Assembly: GCF_037126465.1 (NCBI RefSeq)
Contig: NC_088210.1
Coordinates: 27,243,511-27,307,510, forward strand
Length of the DNA: 64,000 nucleotides
Direction of reading: 5' to 3'
Source: Ornithodoros turicata
Lineage: Eukaryota > Arthropoda > Arachnida > Ixodida > Argasidae
This document shows positions 59,090 to 64,000 of this stretch, in pieces; position 1 is the stretch's first letter; each line of letters begins with the position of its first letter. The position numbers and the translations under genes were made by a program. The notes beneath the pieces were generated by a model. That model did no database searches. It saw only the letters and a list, made by a program, of their open reading frames with translations, and was not told the origin of the DNA.

Positions 59090-59674
59090 GCTGTGGAAAT
59101 GTGCATGCGCGCATACCTAGACAGAAAAATCAGTTGCTTTTGTTCTCCATCGCATTTAAGGGCGAGGGATAAAGCAATTTTCCTGCGGTGCTGCAAAAAT
59201 GACACACGGTTGCACTAAAGTCGGCGAACAGCTCTCTACTGGACGCACTTTTTTTCAGCGCATTCACTAAAGAATCTTTGACGGACTCAACATGCTCCGG
59301 TTAAAACAATCCTTTATGTGTCAGCCCTTTCTGTTTCGAACTGCCCGTGCAGCAGCTACATCTCTATACATCGTGAGTAAGTCGAACATTCCTCAGAAAA
59401 CGATCATCGTGTTCTTATTGCAACCTGCACCCTTTGAGACCAACACCACCGTCGCCTCATTAAAGTTGAAAAGGAAGATTAGAGTACACACTCGGCAACT
59501 TAATCCCGCTGTCCCGTCTAGATTTAAAACCGCGCGAGTTTCTCAATTCAAGCTTAGGAACTTACACCGCAAGCTCCTTGCTCATTACAAAGCGTTTGCA
59601 TTTTCAATGGACGCTCTCCACTTATAATCCTACACGCAAGACATCCGCAACGATGCAAATCCCAAACCACATTT

Positions 59675-59706
<32 letters not shown>

Positions 59707-61110
59707 GCACACCACAACAGGCTTTCCCTCTTAGAAATGCTTCACCACCGCATTGTAAACGGAAGCAGTAGGGTTGCTGCCACCGATTCTACCAAAATCC
59801 TTTAACACTGGGGGTGAAGAATCGGAAAAAATCCCCACCAAGTGGGATTAACCTGAACAGTACGCGCAACGGATCAGAAATGCGGAGAACGCGATTCACA
59901 AATGAAGAAAGAATTCTTCTAAATGAAGTTATTTTTGCGGTGTCGGAGGATCACGTCGCTATGTGTACGCGAGGGTTATATTTAAGGTTCTCGTTTGAGG
60001 GGTTGAGTATAGAGCTCTGAGCCGGTCATTAGGGAAGGGCCTCAAGTGTCGCGGCTTTCGTAATGCGTTTCATTAGCCTGTGGCCGGTAAAAGAGTTTAG
60101 CGCTGCGCGACATCTTGCGGCACGATATTTAGGCTAGAGGAAGATAAAGGGGGAGTAAGTTCCTTGCCATGATTGCATCACTTTCGTGCATTCTATTTTT
60201 ATTTTTTATTCATTGTACGGCGTAGAATAAACGCTTTAGCATAATGCCTCCCTCGCGCGCTGGAATTGGAAGAGGGAAGAAAGCTTTGAAGCAGGACTAC
60301 CCTGTCTTATGCAGACGGCGATTTGAAGAAGGACGCGTAATAACATATCCGCAATACCCAGATAACCCATGTCATCTATCCACTACCTATAAAGGATTTG
60401 CATATGGCATTTGGTCATTGCGATCAAATCTGCGTACGCAGAATGCTTTCTACGGTATACACGCGGTTGGATTGGCGAAGTACTCTCGCATTCGGTGAAA
60501 GTTACAGCAGCTGCAACCGTCTTAGCTACCATTTGGCGTTGAGCCACTTGCGACAGAGAATGTCACTACGATGGCTGCTGTACTTACGTGATGTTCTGTA
60601 CATAACCCCATACCCCGGCCACTTCATTTTGTCGCTGCCATGTTACCATCTCTGATTTGGCCTTCCTTTTGAATTACAATCAATCACTGCCTCCCAGAGG
60701 TATGGATTTCGATTCGAGTACATAAGAACGAAACAGAAAAACAATGAAATGTTAGGCTTGGATGTAAGAAAGCCTGCTTCGCCGCGTCATTGCAAAAGCG
60801 TGGCAACATCATATCTGTTTGTTGGCTAAGAATGTCAGGAAGGGACATATCGATAGGGTGGCTTGTCCCACGTACACAGCGCCATTGCAGTGAAAGCACG
60901 CTTTACAGGAGGTGCCGTTTACGGACAGACCCATAATTTGTCTGACTGACTCCACATACCACGACATTTGTAGGACGCATTCTATTGTACTGTAATTTGC
61001 ATTTGATTGAGCGACCTCAAGTTAGCTAGCATAATCAGGATGGATCGTAAACTGATCCAACCCACAAGCTGGTTCGGACAGTAAGCTTATTCGGACAAGG
61101 CGGTCTAACA
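59090..61110. other. Non-coding stretch
   Basis: No recognisable protein frame or dispersed repeat apart from the (CA)n run. Confidence 0.4.
59672..59704. repeat. (CA)n microsatellite
   Basis: About 16 uninterrupted CA units. The flanks show no gene. Confidence 0.9.
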
Positions 61111-61113
61111 TCG

Positions 61114-61780
61114 GTTTGTACTAAGGATGGGCGAACCGGATCTGCAAATCTTCGAATCCTCGAATCCTGGGCAGGGATTCTGGAATCCGAATCCCAGTGC
61201 CGGAAACGGAGAATCGAATATTTCGAATCCACCAACCACATTTGTTTGTTTCTTTTTAAAAATTGGCGCCTACTGAGTCCGCCCGAAGCCTGATGTGCCG
61301 GCGTTTTTTTTCCTTGTTTGTTTGTTTGTTTGTTTGTTTACATTGCTCTGTAATGAAAGAGAGACAGGAACTGTTACATTACATGTTTAAAAGTAACATT
61401 GTTTTGCTTTTGATTGTTTTCTTAGTTTTATCGAAATAATTCAGACTCGACAGTTTATATATTTCCTGTAGCCGATGAAAAACATGTGAAATAAATTGCA
61501 TTTAACGAGAATTATATGGATATGTTTTCTCCCTGAAAGTGAACTACTATTCAGTTTGCTTTTTTCATTTTGTCTTTTTCAATGTCTTTCAGAAAGATAT
61601 CAAATTCTGCTTCAAAGCAGGTTTCAGTAGAAGTGTGTTTTCAACCTGGCTTTTTAAACTGTTCTTTAAGAAAGGATTTGAAAAATTCGAGATTCATAAG
61701 ATTCGTGGATTCGCACAACCTTCCTTGGATTCGGATTCGAATTCGGAAAAACCTGGATTCGTCCCATCTCTAGTTTGTAC
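61114..61780. mobile_element. Non-autonomous hAT-type element with 8-bp target duplication
   Basis: The body is 61122-61772. GTTTGTAC stands at 61114-61121 and 61773-61780. The ends TAAGGATGGGCGAA and the inverted TTCGTCCCATCTCTA fit the AGRGATGGGC terminus common among hAT elements. Subterminal regions are packed with GAATCC/GATTCG motifs on both sides. Inside are a (TTTG)5 run and AT-rich filler, with no transposase. Confidence 0.85.
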
Positions 61781-61842
61781 CACGTTATTTGTACAACGCT
61801 CCGTTCGCACTGGCTCACGACCTGGATTGTACACAATCCTGG

Positions 61843-62105
61843 CTAGGCTGCGGTCAACCAGCTCCCGTGGCTCAGTGGTTAGCGTGCCGGCCATGTCACG
61901 TCGAGACTGGGGTCGTCGGGTTCGAATCCCGGTGCCGGCTGTGCTGTCTGGGTTTTTTTTTTCAGACATATGTCGGTACAGTTCCCCTAGAAGTCGGCCC
62001 AGGACGCACATTTCCCCAGGGCGTCAGTCGTGACGTCGCCCACATACGTGAGGCCGACAACAGCAAGCCCTTTCACCATCACCACCACCACCTAGGCTGC
62101 GGTCA
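61843..62105 (+). mobile_element. Full-length tRNA-derived SINE with 14-bp target duplication
   Basis: The body is 61857-62091. The tRNA-like head has an A box (TGGCTCAGTGGTTAGCGT, 61869-61886) and a B box (GGTTCGAATCCC, 61919-61930), the Pol III internal promoter. A conserved central block follows (CAGACATATGTCGGTACAG, then CTAGAAGTCGGCCCAGGACG), then GTGAGGCCGACAAC and a (ACC)n-like tail. Direct repeats CTAGGCTGCGGTCA at 61843-61856 and 62092-62105 are identical, so the insertion is recent. The architecture fits the tRNA-derived SINEs known from ticks; the family name was not verified. Confidence 0.88.
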
Positions 62106-62737
62106 TAATCCCGGCAGTATAGGTGGCCCATGAGGTGCCGGCGAAATAAAACCTAGAACGCAATGTCCAGTACAGAGGCAAGGGTCCGGCATACTTGGTT
62201 GCGGCAAACACGACTGTACGATGAGGTCTCCATCGTGCCTGACATTGCGCTCGGGATATAAGCCAACGCCTATGTTCTGTCCTCATCAGAATATAGCGAC
62301 TTCCCAGCTTTAAACAACTGGGAATCGACCGCGCGCACTTGCAACACGGGTATCCGCTCGCGACGTATGTGTCACCAGTTAATAGCTCTCTCTACACCGA
62401 TGGGAATATTGCTGTGGCAGATGAGGAGTCCGGAGCTCCAACTGCTTTGCTATCCTCATTAAACTTGCAGACGACGAGTGTGTGCTTCAGGTAATGCAGA
62501 CGGCCGAATGTTGGGCGCTCTCAACTGTACGGCGAGTGGAGCACCTACGATTACTGGCTTCGACGAGAACGAATCCGTTTTCACTTGCTCTATAAGCGCT
62601 GACGCGGATGTATGTGTGTACATCTTTTTCAGACGTCGGGAACTTCCAGAATCGCGTACGCTCATTATTCTCGTATTAGGAACTCCCAAGTAATGTTCGG
62701 TTCGAGTGTGGGCCCAATTTGTTGAAGTATTTTTCAG

Positions 62738-62777
62738 CGGGGTTGGGGTGGGGTGGGGTGGAGGGGGGGGGGGGTTC
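62738..62777 (+). repeat. G-rich tract
   Basis: GGGGTTGGGGTGGGGTGGGG, then a G11 run. It could form a G-quadruplex. Confidence 0.85.
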
Positions 62778-62922
62778 TTGGTCAGTTGGACAGATTGTAT
62801 TCTTCGGTGGAACGGAAGAAAGTTGAGGTTAGATTAATTCATTAATTAAATGGCGTGATAGCGCGCGTTGAACATCTTAGACGGTCAGTGGGAGCACTGG
62901 GTTAAGTTGGCACGCAAACACA

Positions 62923-63181
62923 TACAACTAAAAAAGAAGTTACTTTACTCCTTTTGGGGACTAAGTTCATTGCCACTACCATTAGTCCATTTCGGGACTA
63001 AATTCGCGGAAGTCTATGCGACGTTTACGGACTATTTATAGTACTGGGGAGCAAATTGCGGGACTAGTAAGAGTAAAATGGGGAGTAATTTCAGTGTAGG
63101 GGAGTAGAAGCTGTAATTACTCCCCACGGTACAGTTTTTTTTTTCTCTCTCTCTTTTTTTCTTTTCTTTCTTTGAGTGCAT
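62923..63181 (+). repeat. Diverged relative of the 2013-2373 element
   Basis: Shares TTAGTCCATTTCGGGACTAA, GTACTGGGGAGCAAATT, GCTGTAATTACTCCCC and a TCTTTGAGTGCA end. The left end ACAACTAAAAAAGAAG is a decayed partner. Confidence 0.6.
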
Positions 63182-63191
63182 TGTTGCGAAG

Positions 63192-63560
63192 ATAGGTTAG
63201 CTCCTCTATTTCGAGACTGATAAAACGATGAGATGACGAAAATGCATGTCAGCCATAGCTGACTATTTTTTTTTAAATTTTATTTACGGTACAAAAATCC
63301 AACACCGAAGTTTTCAACTTATTTAAGAACACAAGCTTTCATGTAGCAGAATACATTCCTTCAGCCTTCTTGTTCCTGAAGAAATGTAGCTTACCACATG
63401 AAAGCTTTTGTCCTTAAGTTGAAAACTTCAGTGTTTGATTTTTGTACCGCAAATAAAATATTTTAAAAAAAGTCAGCTATGGCTGACGTGCATTTTTGTC
63501 ATCATCTCATCGTTTTATCAGTCTCGAAATAGAGGACTTAACCTAAGAAACCTAACCTAA
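63192..63560. mobile_element. Large inverted-repeat element
   Basis: The arms run from CCTCTATTTCGAGACTGATA inward through GATGAGATGACGAAAATGCA, CAGCCATAGCTGAC and GTACAAAAATC to AGCTTTCATGTAGCA, and are mirrored on the right. The centre is CTTCTTGTTCCTGAAGAA. About 370 bp with no coding capacity. Confidence 0.85.
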
Positions 63561-64000
63561 GAAAGTTTGTGTCTTCTGTGGACGTCGACGCAATCCTTCA
63601 TTTTTCTTGTGCTATATTTCATTTGCGAAGAAAATGGAGGCACAGGACAAAGCCGCTTGTATCAGCCTTCTCTATCAGCCACACTCAGAGCTCTAACTCG
63701 CTCCGTAAATTATTTAATTCGAGAACAATGCTAGGAGCCGTAAATGAAGAGCACGAACCATCACGTCAGAATGAATGTGGACACCCTCTCTGCACAAAAT
63801 ACTGTAGTGGGAATTCGCAGGATACTGTAATCACAAAATACTGTAATCAGGAACTTGCAGATATTTCACACTTATAACCGTGTAGAGGCGGTGGTGTTCC
63901 CCTACATGAGTTCAAACCGGCGATTAGGAAATGTCCCAGCGGACGACAGGTGGTTGTGGCCTCACGCTAGGACGGTGCCGGTAGAACTTCTTCTTCTTCT

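Noticed and set aside
61861..61935. Possible functional tRNA gene
   Set aside because: It has A and B boxes but is continuous with the SINE body and bounded by the SINE's target duplication. No proper acceptor-stem pairing was seen.
1..64000. CRISPR array, operon, phage or bacterial contamination
   Set aside because: No equally spaced identical repeats with unique spacers, no dense co-directional genes; spliced exons and SINEs indicate animal nuclear DNA.

Overview
The window looks like nuclear DNA of a chelicerate, most probably a tick. It is AT-leaning and intron-rich, has no operon-like gene packing, and is crowded with microsatellites, foldback (TIR) elements, tRNA-derived SINEs and broken LINE tails. 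The tick assignment is inferred from the SINE architecture (tRNA head plus a conserved central block, comparable to the Ruka SINEs described from ticks) and from the one clear gene. No species is claimed.

The only gene I support strongly is on the minus strand: five consecutive internal exons at 34202-34072, 27580-27373, 26438-26259, 23122-22994 and 22280-21993. They splice in phase into about 312 residues with three immunoglobulin domains. The sequence type is that of the DIP/lachesin family of neuronal cell-surface Ig proteins (Dpr-interacting proteins). The signal-peptide exon(s) and the C-terminal membrane-anchor exon were not found; they lie outside the window or are too short to recognise. 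Weaker coding calls are a two-exon F-box reading frame (2944-2500, minus), an unrecognised C-terminal exon (1770-1412, minus) and two isolated plus-strand candidate exons (40600-40663; 44038-44124, Cys/His-rich).

Layout. 0-8 kb: foldbacks, a 143-bp tandem duplication, the F-box frame and a long-armed foldback at 5.6-6.0 kb. 8-20 kb: the first copy of the main foldback family, inverted AATAAA-rich arrays (9.2-9.8 kb), a pogo-like remnant, a purine-tract repeat, an ACTTCCGG minisatellite (15.4-15.7 kb) and a perfect 44-bp palindrome (19.85 kb). 21-34 kb: the DIP/lachesin-like gene with mobile elements in its introns, including a SINE nested inside a foldback (23.2-23.6 kb). 35-53 kb: mostly non-coding, with a LINE reverse-transcriptase relic (39.1-39.9 kb), a 162-bp x3 tandem repeat (46.6-47.1 kb) and an endonuclease-domain relic (48.9-49.4 kb). 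54-59 kb: five copies of the foldback family within 2.8 kb, bounded by LINE 3' ends in opposite orientations. 61-64 kb: a hAT-type non-autonomous element with a perfect 8-bp target duplication, a SINE with a perfect 14-bp target duplication, and a large inverted repeat.

No rRNA genes, free tRNA genes, CRISPR arrays or bacterial operons were seen. No unknown multi-gene system was found. The most notable material is the mobile-element ecology: shared terminal motifs across different foldbacks, two SINE subfamilies with a common core, and a dispersed purine-tract repeat present in at least seven places.
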